From: Paramuribaculum sp.
GTDB taxonomy: Bacteria > Bacteroidota > Bacteroidia > Bacteroidales > Muribaculaceae
Reading direction: 5' to 3'
Length of the DNA: 49,413 bases
Assembly (NCBI GenBank): GCA_029052015.1
Contig: JAIDJW010000166.1
Location: forward strand, 1 to 49,413
Below, in pieces: positions 1 to 9,700 of this stretch; positions within the stretch are counted from its first letter, which is position 1, and every line of letters begins with the position of its first letter. A model generated the notes under the pieces. The model saw only the letters and a program-made list of their open reading frames with translations. It had not been told where the DNA came from and did no database searches. The position numbers were made by a program, and so were the translations under genes.

Positions 1-26
1 GGGGAGGGAGGGGGGGGGAGGATGGG
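1..26. other. G-rich left edge with a 9-G run
   Basis: The first 26 bases are almost pure G, in four runs separated by single A or AT, the longest being nine G. The pattern fits a potential G-quadruplex. It lies upstream of the integrase, where an attachment region could be, but no core repeat or tRNA end is visible. It may also simply be a low-quality sequence edge. Confidence 0.5.
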
Positions 27-76
27 GTAAGGTGGTTTGTTGTAATGTGCTGATTTTATGAGATGTTGGTTCAGTA

Positions 77-96
77 GAGTTTATTGGAGTTTATTT
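77..96 (+). repeat. Tandem 10-bp direct repeat upstream of integrase
   Basis: GAGTTTATTG is followed directly by GAGTTTATTT. Short direct repeats next to a tyrosine recombinase gene can be arm-type binding sites for the integrase or sites for a regulator. This one overlaps the -33 region of the predicted integrase promoter. Confidence 0.5.
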
Positions 97-125
97 GGAT
101 AAATGAAAAAGTGTGCGTAAATTTG
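94..125 (+). promoter_or_regulatory. Bacteroides-type promoter of the integrase
   Basis: TTTG at 94-97 and TAAATTTG at 118-125, separated by 20 bp, match the Bacteroides primary-sigma pattern (TTTG, about 19 bp, TAnnTTTG). Transcription would start near 131, leaving about a 20-nt leader before the ATG at 151. Confidence 0.65.
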
Positions 126-149
126 TGCGCATATTTTTAATTACGCACA
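112..149. promoter_or_regulatory. Inverted repeat over the integrase promoter (putative operator)
   Basis: TGTGCGTAA (112-120) and TTACGCACA (141-149) form a perfect 9-bp inverted repeat with a 20-bp spacer that contains a further GTGCG copy. It covers part of the -7 box, the likely transcription start and the leader up to the ATG. A bound repressor or excisionase-like protein would shut off the integrase. It could also be a leader hairpin. Confidence 0.5.
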
Positions 150-150
150 T

Positions 151-1470
151 ATGGCAGTAAGGTTTTATTTGGACAGTAGAGAGGGTAAGAATAATGAGAG
201 ACCTATTCGCATCAGCGTCTGCATTACGGGGTCGAGGTTTATGACTTCGACGGGTATAAGTATATCGGAGAGTAAGTGGGATGTGGATTCCAGGAGGGCG
301 CGCAAGGGCGTGAGGAATGCGGCCGGGCTGACTTGGGCGGTGATAAATTCCGTACTGGATAAGATGGTGAATCATTTTTCGGCCTTGGAGAATGATTGCT
401 TTGTGAGTAAACGTGTAATGACGGTGGGCGATTTGAGGCGCGAGTTTACTGAGTCGTTCGGGCGCAAGCAGTCGGTGCGGCCGAATAAGTCCGAGACTCA
501 GGTTTTTTGGGAGCGTTGGGCGGAGTTTGTTGAGGAGATGAGTGTGGCAAATTCGTGGACCAAGGCGACGTGCCAGAAGTTTGCGGCGCTAAAGAAGCAT
601 ATTTTGGATTGGGATTCGAGGGTGACGTTTGAGGCGTTGACGGAGAGAGCTCTGCAAGGTTTCGTCGCATATTTGCGCGATGATCTGCAGATGAGAAATT
701 CGACTATCGGTAATCAAGTAGGGTTTTTGAAGTGGTTTTTGCGTTGGGCTACGGCTAAGGGTTACAATAGGAATTTGGCGTTTCAGGCGTTTTCTCCGAA
801 GCTGAAGACTGCTGCGAATCAGGTTGTGTTTTTGGAGTGGCAGGAGTTGATGAAGGTGTATGATTATGTAGTCCCGGCTAATGGTGCGCGCGTGGAGCTT
901 ACGGATATGGAGGGCAACAGGTACGTGAAGACTGTGCACGATTCGGCGGCTATTGCTAAGGCTCGCGATATTTTTTGTTTTTGCTGTTTTACTTCGCTGC
1001 GTTATTCGGACGCGGCTAACCTGAAGCGGGCGAATATCAAGGGGGATGTTATGACGATTACGACGGTGAAGACGGCGGATACGATTACGATTGAGTTGAA
1101 TAAGTATGCGAAGTCTATTTTGGAGCGTTACGCCGATAGGGATTTCGGCGGCCGCGCTTTGCCTCCGATGACGAATCAGCGGATGAATATATATCTGAAG
1201 GATTTGTGTGAGTTGTGCGGGTTTAATCAGCCGATAACACGTACGTTTTACAGGGGGAGCGAGCGTATTGACGAGACGTTGCCGAAGTTCGAGTTGATTG
1301 GTACGCACACGGGGAGAAGGACGTTTATTTGCAATGCGCTGTCGTTGGGTATACCGGCGGAGGTTGTTATGAAGTGGACCGGCCATTCGGATTATAAGTC
1401 GATGAAGCCTTATATCGATATTGCGAATTCGACGAAGGCGAAGGCGATGGAGCTGTTTAATCGACTGTAG
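151..1470 (+). CDS. int: Tyrosine recombinase (phage integrase)
   Basis: Site-specific recombinase of 439 residues, expected to integrate and excise the phage genome. The N-terminal ~100 residues look like the arm-DNA-binding domain of Bacteroidales integrases. Residues ~110-215 form the SAM-like core-binding domain. The C-terminal catalytic domain shows the full set of active-site residues: R284 (SLRYSD), K307 (TVKT), H386 and R389 (HTGRR), H412 (GHSDYKS) and nucleophile Y421 (PYIDI). The ATG at 151 follows a promoter and an inverted repeat, so expression is probably regulated. It is transcribed alone; the next gene runs in the opposite direction. The host attachment site cannot be deduced here. 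Confidence 0.95.
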   Translation: MAVRFYLDSREGKNNERPIRISVCITGSRFMTSTGISISESKWDVDSRRARKGVRNAAGLTWAVINSVLDKMVNHFSALENDCFVSKRVMTVGDLRREFTESFGRKQSVRPNKSETQVFWERWAEFVEEMSVANSWTKATCQKFAALKKHILDWDSRVTFEALTERALQGFVAYLRDDLQMRNSTIGNQVGFLKWFLRWATAKGYNRNLAFQAFSPKLKTAANQVVFLEWQELMKVYDYVVPANGARVELTDMEGNRYVKTVHDSAAIAKARDIFCFCCFTSLRYSDAANLKRANIKGDVMTITTVKTADTITIELNKYAKSILERYADRDFGGRALPPMTNQRMNIYLKDLCELCGFNQPITRTFYRGSERIDETLPKFELIGTHTGRRTFICNALSLGIPAEVVMKWTGHSDYKSMKPYIDIANSTKAKAMELFNRL

Positions 1471-1513
1471 CGGCGCGTTGGGTCTATAAGTAGATGGAGT
1501 AGAGGGCGGCGGA

Positions 1514-1930
1514 TTAGGATTCGTCGCTGAGGTCGCGCAGTCGGTCTTCGATGGTATGTACGGTGGCAGCGGCGTTGAGGTCGACGTCGATGGCTTTCAT
1601 TTTTGGGGTGTGGAATTCGAGCAGGCGGAGTTCGGCGTTGACGCGGTCGTTTGGGCTTAGGGCAATCATATCGGCTTCGAAGTCGGACATTGTCACGGGG
1701 TTGCCTTTGGTGTCGGTCAGGGGGATGATGTCGATGACTTTGTAGACGTTGCCTTCGGGGTCTTCGGTGAGGCGTTGCCGCTGGATTTCGCGGGGGTTGC
1801 CGGTGATGGGGTCGGTTTGAACGCGGGGTTCGAAGTATTGGAGGCTATGTGCGCGAAGATAGCCCTTCAGCGGGTTTTCTTTGTTTGGCGTGCCTTTTTT
1901 GCGGCCGCCGGTTTTTCGTCCGAGTGCCAT
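1514..1930 (-). CDS. Putative small terminase subunit-like protein
   Basis: A 138-residue protein that begins MALGRKTGGRKKGTPNK, a basic Gly/Lys-rich start I associate with small-terminase-like proteins of Bacteroidales phages. The C-terminal part has a helical stretch around LLEFHTPKMKAI. The role would be recognising phage DNA for packaging with the large terminase, which is encoded about 20 kb away on the same strand. The ATG at 1930 was preferred to an in-frame upstream codon at 1966 because the conserved-looking sequence begins there and a minus-strand promoter lies at 1964-1971. The function rests on resemblance; another small DNA-binding role is possible. Confidence 0.6.
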   Translation of the reverse strand: MALGRKTGGRKKGTPNKENPLKGYLRAHSLQYFEPRVQTDPITGNPREIQRQRLTEDPEGNVYKVIDIIPLTDTKGNPVTMSDFEADMIALSPNDRVNAELRLLEFHTPKMKAIDVDLNAAATVHTIEDRLRDLSDES

Positions 1931-1963
1931 TTTATTTATGTGGTTAAAGTTAATCAGTGAGTG

Positions 1964-1971
1964 CAAAGATA
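1964..1971 (-). promoter_or_regulatory. -7 box TATCTTTG for the minus-strand small gene
   Basis: Read on the minus strand the site is TATCTTTG, matching TAnnTTTG, 33 bp upstream of the ATG at 1930. The -33 position is weak (TTCA rather than TTTG at 19 bp spacing). The element TGGTTAAAGTTAA (1941-1953) lies between it and the gene and recurs in the other divergent promoter region at 24384-24396. Confidence 0.45.
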
Positions 1972-2026
1972 AGATATTAACTTAGCAGACTGAATTTAAG
2001 TTTAACTAATTGATTGAGATTACAGC

Positions 2027-2518
2027 ATGGTTGGCAGTATTATCAGTTCTGGGCTTGCGGTGGCGGGCAGTATTTTCGGTGGCATTTCGGCATCACAAGC
2101 GGCTAAGAAAGCGAAAGAACAGATTGAGTCGCAGCGGCGTAAGAACCAGGACTGGTTTGACAGAGAGTATAATGAAGACCCGACGCAGAGGGCAAGTGCG
2201 CAGCGCATTTTGCAGATGACGGAGGAGTCTATTCGCAAGCGTAACCGCGAGGCTGCCGGCATGCAGACTGTGATGGGCGGTACTGAGGAGAGCGTTGCGG
2301 CCGCTAAGGAGGCTAACAATAAGGCGCTGGCTGATGCAGCTTCGCAGATTGTTGTTGCTGATGAAGCGCGTAAGGAGCAGATGAGGGAACAGTTCCAGCA
2401 GAAAGATAACCAGTATGCGCAGCAGCTTGTTGGGATTGAGCAGCAGAAGGCGGCTCAGATAGGTCAGGCCGTTGGCGGCGTAGCGAGTGCAAGCGCTGGT
2501 ATTGCCGGTGCATTTTGA
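2027..2518 (+). CDS. Putative internal virion (DNA ejection) protein, small
   Basis: A 163-residue Ala/Gln/Glu-rich helical protein. It starts with a Gly/Ala/Ser-rich hydrophobic stretch (SGLAVAGSIFGGISASQA) and ends with another (GGVASASAGIAGAF). Such hydrophobic ends on a helical core resemble the small ejection proteins of podoviruses, which insert into the host envelope during DNA entry. Its position as first gene before a 413-residue helical protein, the giant protein and the portal supports an ejection cassette. No enzymatic motif is visible. Assignment is by architecture and context, not clear sequence identity. Confidence 0.6.
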   Translation: MVGSIISSGLAVAGSIFGGISASQAAKKAKEQIESQRRKNQDWFDREYNEDPTQRASAQRILQMTEESIRKRNREAAGMQTVMGGTEESVAAAKEANNKALADAASQIVVADEARKEQMREQFQQKDNQYAQQLVGIEQQKAAQIGQAVGGVASASAGIAGAF

Positions 2519-2538
2519 GAAGTAATTGATGGTTGATT

Positions 2539-3780
2539 ATGGAAAACGAGGATAAGAATACAGGGATGCTGACGCCAGAGGAGATTGCTGAGCAAGGGCG
2601 AGCTGAGCGCGGGTATGTGTCCGGGACTGGCGGTGATGGCGGGGTTAAGGTGCTGACGCCAGAAGAACTGGCGACTAAGGGGCGCGAGCTTGCTGACATT
2701 GAGTCGGGCAAGACAAGGTTTAATCAACAGCCATTTGTCGAGGAGACTGTGCAGATTGACACGAGTGTCCCTGAAAAAACAATGGCCGGGGTGTCGGAGC
2801 AGAATGCTGCCGAGGTCGACTCATCTTCGCTTACGCCAGAGGAGATTATAGAGGCTACGGCCGGTGATGACGCAAAAATCAAGGCATATAGGGAGTTTTT
2901 GGCAGGGCTTGAGCCTCCAGAGACCAAGGAGCAGCGTGAAAAGCGCGAAAGGCGTGAGCGCAGGCGCCGCAGGATTGCGGCTATTGGCGACGGCCTGACA
3001 GCTCTGAGTAATTTGTATTTCACCACTCAGTATGCTCCGGATATGTATCGGCCCGGTAACGGCCAGTTGGAGAAAGTATCGGCTTTGCAGGAGAAGCTGC
3101 GTCAGCAGCGTGAGGCTCAGAGAGCCGCATATTTCAGGCTGGCTATGGGGCTGGGTGATGCTGAGAGTGGCAGGGCGCGGACGCTGCGGGAGATGAAGGC
3201 GCAGAAAGAAGCCCGAGAGCTTGCTAAGGAGAAGGCTAAGCGCGATGCGATGTTGGCTCCGGTAATTTATGATACAAGGGTCGCTGAGTTGGACGATGCA
3301 AAAAATAAGGCCACAATCAGCGGTGAACGCGCCAAGGTGGCTCCGCAGGTTGCGCAGAATGAGGTTGAGGCCGGCGAGGCCCTGATTGGGCAGCGCAAGG
3401 CGTCGGCGCGTGCGAGTCACGCGCAGGCGGGCGCGAGTGCTGCTCGGTCTAAGTATTATGGCAGGCAGGGCTTCGTGGGCTCGCTGCCCGACGATAGCGG
3501 AAAGATGGTGGACTATTATTCTAAGGCGGATTATGAGGCTCGCATTGCACAGCTTGTCAAGCAACACGGCGTTCATACGCATCAAGTAGTGAAAACAGAA
3601 ACGACGCAGTACGACCGCAATGGCAGGAAGAAGGGAAGTTCGAGCAAAGCTGAGCCGCGCAAAAAGGCGGCCGCCGAACTCGCGGGCGAGGTCATATCTA
3701 AATCGCAAGAAAAAAAAGGCAAGGGGTATGGCGATGACGCTCCCGCCGATAATGAAAAAACGCAAAATAAGGGCTATTGA
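2539..3780 (+). CDS. Putative internal virion (ejection) protein with LTPEE repeats
   Basis: A 413-residue hydrophilic, mostly helical protein. The N-terminal ~110 residues carry three short elements, LTPEEIAEQG, LTPEELATKG and LTPEEIIEA. A very basic patch follows (REKRERRERRRRR), then long Lys/Glu/Ala-rich helices and a Lys-rich tail. It lies 20 bp after the first ejection-like gene, and its stop (TGA, 3778-3780) is two bases before the ATG of the giant gene at 3783, so the two are probably translationally coupled. The ATG at 2539 was chosen over a TTG two codons upstream. It probably joins the same internal-virion complex; no family was recognised with certainty. Confidence 0.55.
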   Translation: MENEDKNTGMLTPEEIAEQGRAERGYVSGTGGDGGVKVLTPEELATKGRELADIESGKTRFNQQPFVEETVQIDTSVPEKTMAGVSEQNAAEVDSSSLTPEEIIEATAGDDAKIKAYREFLAGLEPPETKEQREKRERRERRRRRIAAIGDGLTALSNLYFTTQYAPDMYRPGNGQLEKVSALQEKLRQQREAQRAAYFRLAMGLGDAESGRARTLREMKAQKEARELAKEKAKRDAMLAPVIYDTRVAELDDAKNKATISGERAKVAPQVAQNEVEAGEALIGQRKASARASHAQAGASAARSKYYGRQGFVGSLPDDSGKMVDYYSKADYEARIAQLVKQHGVHTHQVVKTETTQYDRNGRKKGSSSKAEPRKKAAAELAGEVISKSQEKKGKGYGDDAPADNEKTQNKGY

Positions 3781-3782
3781 TT

Positions 3783-6700
3783 ATGGCACAGAACGATAAG
3801 AACTTACAGGGAGTATATAACACTCTAAAGAAAGAGGGCTACAATCCGCCTGCTTATGATGAGTTTGTCAAAGATATGCAGGATGACAAGAATTTGCAGG
3901 GCGTGAGGAACACGCTTGTGAAACACGGGTATACTCCGCCGGAGTTCAGTGAATTCAAGTCGGATATGTTTGGGGCACCCGCCGTGGACGTGCAGGAGTC
4001 GGCATCGGCTGCAGAGGGGCCAAGGCAGCCGATGCTCAATCCTGAGGTTGCTGCAGAGATGGAGGGCCGGCCTCTGGAGGGCGGTTGGCAGCCGACGGTT
4101 GAGCAGTACGTGTCAGGAATGGAGGCTGTAAGGCAGGGTTATGACGCCGCGAAACGTTCAATGGATGTGCGCGAGGCTGCGTTTGGCCATATGGTAGAGT
4201 TGAACACTGCCGAGGGCCAGAGGAAGGTGCGTGACGCGCGGGAGCGTGCGATGATGCATGGTGTAGCCGGCGAGGTTGTCGGTGCAAGGCGCCACGCCGC
4301 CAAAGCCGAGAATGACACGGAGGGTGGCGCGGTTGTGGAGCAGCCGGCAGAAGTTGCTGTGACTCCGAATAATGTTGTTGCTCGCGATGTCAAGCTGAAT
4401 CAGCAGACGGGGCAGTGGGAGACGGTGTGGCAGTTGCCTGACGGTAGCTTGACAACCAACCAGCTTGAGGCCGAGCGCTGGCAGGGTGATGTCAACCGGA
4501 TTGTTGACCAGCGGCGCAAGGCTGAGCAGGCTGCCGATATGTCGGTTGGCGCACAAATACGTCGTGCCGAGGCCGAGCTTGCTGAACTCCGCAAGCAGCT
4601 CGACGAAAGTGCTTCTCGTGTGCATAGGGAATGGGCGGAGGATTACGAAAAGAACGACGCCCCTCTTGCCGCCGTCTTCGCGGCCAATACCTATGTGCCA
4701 CGTCAAACCGCCGACAAGGAGAACTCCGCCCTGCGTGTCGCTATCCGTCAAAGGGAAGAACAGCTCAAGAACTTGTACGAGGAACGAGACAGGCAGATTG
4801 GCAAGGACGTAGGCTTTTGGCGTGGATTTGGTCGTACTGTCAGCGACGTGCGCACATGGGATTTCGGCACAGGCGACCTTTTGGACGCTATGACCATGCT
4901 TAATGCCGACAAGTATGCCGCCCCCGACGCTACCGAGGGAGAAAAACGCGCCGGTCAAGAAATGCTCAAAGCCATATACGACAATCAGCAAGTCGAAGAA
5001 ATGTATGGCGGCAACGCTTCTTTCTGGAACAGGGCAGGTGTTATGACCGGCTATATGCCGTCGTTCATGCTCGACTTTGCACTGACCGGTGGCGGTTATA
5101 AAGCTATCAACGTCGCAGGAAAGGCAGCAGCTCGTGGCTCAGTCAAGCTGATAGGCGAAGCGGCCATAAAGGAAATGACCGAGTTAGGCGTGAAGGCCTA
5201 TGCGAAGAAATACGGTATTCGTGGTGTAGGTCGAATGGCAGAGAATTGGACTATCAAAGCTCTTGGCACGACCGCAGACGATTTGCTTATTCGCGCCCCG
5301 CTTATGACAAACACCGTACAGGCCGGAAAGACAACCGCAGACATCATCGACCGCAAACTTGGCAATGTTGTTGTCGACGGAAACGGTAACTACGACTTCT
5401 CCAACGATGAAACTTGGGGCAGTGCCATTTGGCAGGGCGAGGCTAACGCTATCATCGAGAACTACTCGGAAATGTTCGGCGCGCACCTCGACAGCGTTGT
5501 ACCGGCTCTTGCAAAGACTTTCGGCGGCAAGCGTATCAGTGGTATGCTTGCGAGAGCCAATGCGTCGGGTTTCGGTAAAATCCTTGAGACTACTCGGAAA
5601 CGGTTTCAAAGCCTCGGTGTGTCTGACTACTTCGGTGAGGTTAGCGAAGAATACTATGGCCAGTTATGGCGCACCATGCTCAATCTCGACGACGCATACA
5701 CCAATGTGCCTGTCTATGATGAACAGGGCAATCAGGTACTCGACGCACAGGGCAACCCCGTTTACGAGCGTAAGAACCTATTGTTTACAGGCAAGTTCCA
5801 CGGCGACATTTGGGGCGGCATGGCCTTGTCTATGGGCTTAATGGGTTTCTCAAAATATACTATGGCAGGAGCGGCCTATGGTGGTCAGCGTATGATTTCC
5901 GGTATGGCCTATGCTAACATGAAGCATCAGGTCAATGTGGCCGACCGTGTGGCCGCTGAAATCTTCACGCCTGAACGCTGGGAACCTATCCGTGAAATCA
6001 TCGACAACACCACCAATGACGACATCGGCACACTTGCCGAGAGCATGGTAAACGACCCGAACCTCTCCGACGAGGAACGTGCAGCGGTCATGGAGTATAT
6101 GGAGCGCAGCTTAAATCTCCGTGGCCTCAACCTCGGCGCAATGGCGCAGAGCCGTGGCGCAGAAGATGAGGAAGGTGTCGAACTGCCTACTCCCGTCGAA
6201 TTGGATATGGATAACGAATTCAGTCAGTCCTACATCGACGGCTACGAGGCTTCCAGCCCGCAGGAAATGGCCGATGCACAGAATATGTACGAGTATCAGC
6301 GTCAGCGAGCCGAGGGCATGTTTGAGCCGAGTGTGCTTGAGTCGCTCGACGGCAACCCTGTTGCCACTCTTATGGATATGTCGCAGACCGGCCTCTATTC
6401 ACAGGAAGAAATCGACGCAGCCCGTGACTACATCAACGCCAAGACCGTGCGCGACGGCATTCTGCAACGTGTCAATGACAACATCGACGAGCAGATTGCC
6501 CAGAGCGACGCGATGATAAATGCTCGTGTCAACCCTGCAAGCGGCATGATACAACCTGCCATTATGGGACTCGACGACCGTCAGGTGTACGTTGTCGGCG
6601 GTTCACTCGCTATCAATCCCGACGGAACAATCGACCGCGAGGCTTCCGACGAGAGCATTGTCGTCCGTGACGCAGTGACAGGTGAAGTTGAATTTGCCGA

Positions 6701-9700
6701 CCCGAAGTCTATTGTGTCTGCCGGTGAAGCTATCGACCCCGAAATGGAAAAGGCTATGGCCGTCGATAACATACGCCAACAGGCGGCACAGGCCGCAGCC
6801 GACGCGCTGAACGGCGTTTTGCCTCTAAATCCGGGTGATGTTGTTCCTATTATAGCAGGTGGAAGTCCGACAACATTCACGATTGTTGGCCCTGCGATTG
6901 ATGAACAGACACAATCGCCAATTCCCGATACGTTTGTAGTTGAATGGCTGAATGGCATACAGACTTCTCTCACAAGAGAACAGATACAAGCCTACGCTGA
7001 TGAGGAAGCCATTGCCCGACTCAACAACTTCGAGCAGCAGCGTGGAGCCGAGCGCGCACAGCAACATGCTACCGAGGCCGAAGCTCTGCGTCCGCAGTTT
7101 GCCCTCAACGATGAGTTTACCATACTCAACGACAATGGCACTCCAATTCGCGGCTCGATCACAGCCGAACTCGACGAGGACGGCATAGTGGAAATCCACA
7201 CCGAGGAACCTATCAACGGCAACCATGTGAACCGCTTTACCCCTGCCGAACTTGAAGAAATGTTCGACACCTACAACGGTCAGCCGGTTAATATACCTGT
7301 TCCCGAAACTGAGGAAACCGTTCCCAATATTGAGGAAAACCCTAATATTGCCGGGCAAAAAAGTGAAAATTCCACTGAAACCGTTCCCAATCCTGAAGAA
7401 ACCGTCGAAATCGAAGCTCAGCAATCTGCCCTGTCTCGTGTTCCTGTTGACGAGCAAGGTCAGCCCAAATACGAAGAAGCCGACCCCGACACAGCTTGGT
7501 ATGCTATCGTTGAACAGGCACAAGGAGACGAGGCCACAGCCGCCGAAGTTGTTGCCGACATCGTTGCAGAGCGTCAGGACGACTTCAATGCCGCAGAAAA
7601 GGCACTCAGCAAAACAAAGGAAGGCAAGCCGGAGAAGCGCAAGAAGGGCGACCCCGCACCCACAATGGCGGAACGTATCGCGGCCAAGAATGCCGCCAAA
7701 GAAGCACTCGCCGAGGCACAGGCTATCCGCGACCGTGCGAAAGCCGCCCTCGACCATTGGAAGTCGATTGCCGGTACAAAGCAGCGTCGAGAGAATGAAC
7801 GCCGAAGCGCAGAGGACGCAGAGGCTCGTCGCCGTGCTGCGGAACGTGCAGCAGAGGAAGCTCGACTGAGGGCAGAACGTGAGGAAGCAGAGCGCATCGA
7901 GCGCGAAGCACTCAACGGTGTGCCTGATTGGAATGTCGATACTCCTGCCGACGCTCGTGCGCGTGGCTACCGCCGTAACGGACCGCAGAAAGTTGACCGT
8001 CCTGAAATCATCGACAATCACGCTATCGGCAATTCAGTCGAGGTCAAGTTTGGCGACGACGTTATGCCAACAGGTAACATCGCCATTATCGAAGCCTCGC
8101 AGTTGCAGCCGAGCCACCGCGACGGCCAGCGCAACCCCTATCACTTTCTCGACGAAGCACAGCCCAAAGAGCGCAAGGACGCGGCAAGCCGTTTCGCAGC
8201 TGCCAAGATTGCCGAGGGTATGCGTCCTGAAGAAATCACTTCGAGTGTTACCGCCTTTACCGGCGCACCGAGTATCAACGCTCGTGGCGAGGTTATTCAG
8301 GGCAATAACCGAAGCGAAGCTCTCCGACTCATGTATGAGAACTATGCGCAGTCGGCCGAGAGCTACAAGCAGTATCTTATCGACCATGCCGCAGAGTTTG
8401 GTCTTACTCCTGAAGCTATCGAGGCATTTGAACAGCCGGTACTCGTCAATATGCTCGACGTGTCGGACGAGAACGCCATTACACTCGGCCAATATGTCGC
8501 ACAAGATACCGAGAGCGGCGGCATTGAGCGTATCAAGCCCAGAAACGCAGTGCAGAAAATGGGCGACAAGATACGCACGTTTGCTAATCTCCTGCTCCGC
8601 TCTGCCGATGATGAAGCCACATTTGCGCAGCTCGTCGACGCGAACGGCATTAACGTATTGAAGTGGATGAACCAACAGGGTTACATCACCAACACCCAAT
8701 ATGCAAGTGCTTTCGACAGCAAAGGCAACCTGACAGCCGAAGCGGCCAACGACCTCAAGGGTATAATGTATCAGTCAATCTTCACCGGCGGCAGCACTCG
8801 CCTTGAAGAAATGTTTAACAAAATGCCCGCCAAGGCACAGCGAGCTATCCTCGCGACGGCATTCCGTGACCACGACAGCGCGTATGCGGATCGCATGATT
8901 AGCGAGATACAGCAGTCGATAATCGCTTTTGACGCTCTCATGAGTTTTAAACAATTCCACGACGCTTCCAATGCCGAGGCTACACAGAACGCCGTCGAGG
9001 CATGGAAGAAACAGTTTGCCTTTGACGATGTTTCGGGCGAGCCTTATCTACCCTCAGAAACTTTCAGTAACTTTGCACTCGCACTTGCGGCCATGTATAA
9101 GGGCAACACCCAAAAGCATATTCAGTCGGTATTCAACATGATGTATGACATTGTGCAGGGTACTGAACAGGATAATCTCTTTGAGGCCGCAGACAAGACC
9201 CCGAAACCTCTTGCCGAGGCCATACGCCGTGTGCTTAATCTCGAATATCAACCCATAGTAAACCCCACAACTGACAATGGAACAAATGGAAGTACTGTAT
9301 TGGACGTCGATAGTGAAGACGGCCAAGATGGGCGACCCGGAAGCAGTGGAAACACTGACGGCGCAGAACAAAATCCGCAAGCAGCAGAACCGGCCGACGG
9401 TGGAACAGGAACTGCAAGCGATAGCGGACAAGGGGGCGAAGTAGCCACCGAGGAAGCGACCGACAACGCGACCGAGCAGCACAACTTTGACGACCTCGAC
9501 GACTCCGCGTTGGCCGAGCGCATTGACGTGGCCGACGATGATTGGACCGAGGGCGAGGGTCAGACACCCACCTACAAGCGCACAATCACTATCGACGGCA
9601 AGCACAAGGTCATTCAGATAGACGAGCCTGACGGCAACGGCTTCTATACCGGCTCACGCTTCGAGTATCAAGGTGAAAATTTCGGTATCCTTACCGAAGT

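Noticed and set aside
1-150. tRNA end as attachment site
   Set aside because: No cloverleaf or T-arm-like sequence was found near the integrase.
589-1386. Long minus-strand frame opposite the integrase
   Set aside because: Arg/Pro/His-rich translation without motifs; it mirrors a clear integrase with all catalytic residues.
2821-3765. 314-codon minus-strand frame
   Set aside because: Lies opposite a well-supported helical ejection-type gene and has shadow-like composition.
6825-8021. 398-codon minus-strand frame inside the giant gene, Phe/Leu/Cys-rich
   Set aside because: Apparent membrane character is a by-product of the GAC/GAA-rich plus-strand codons; no start context, no neighbours on that strand.
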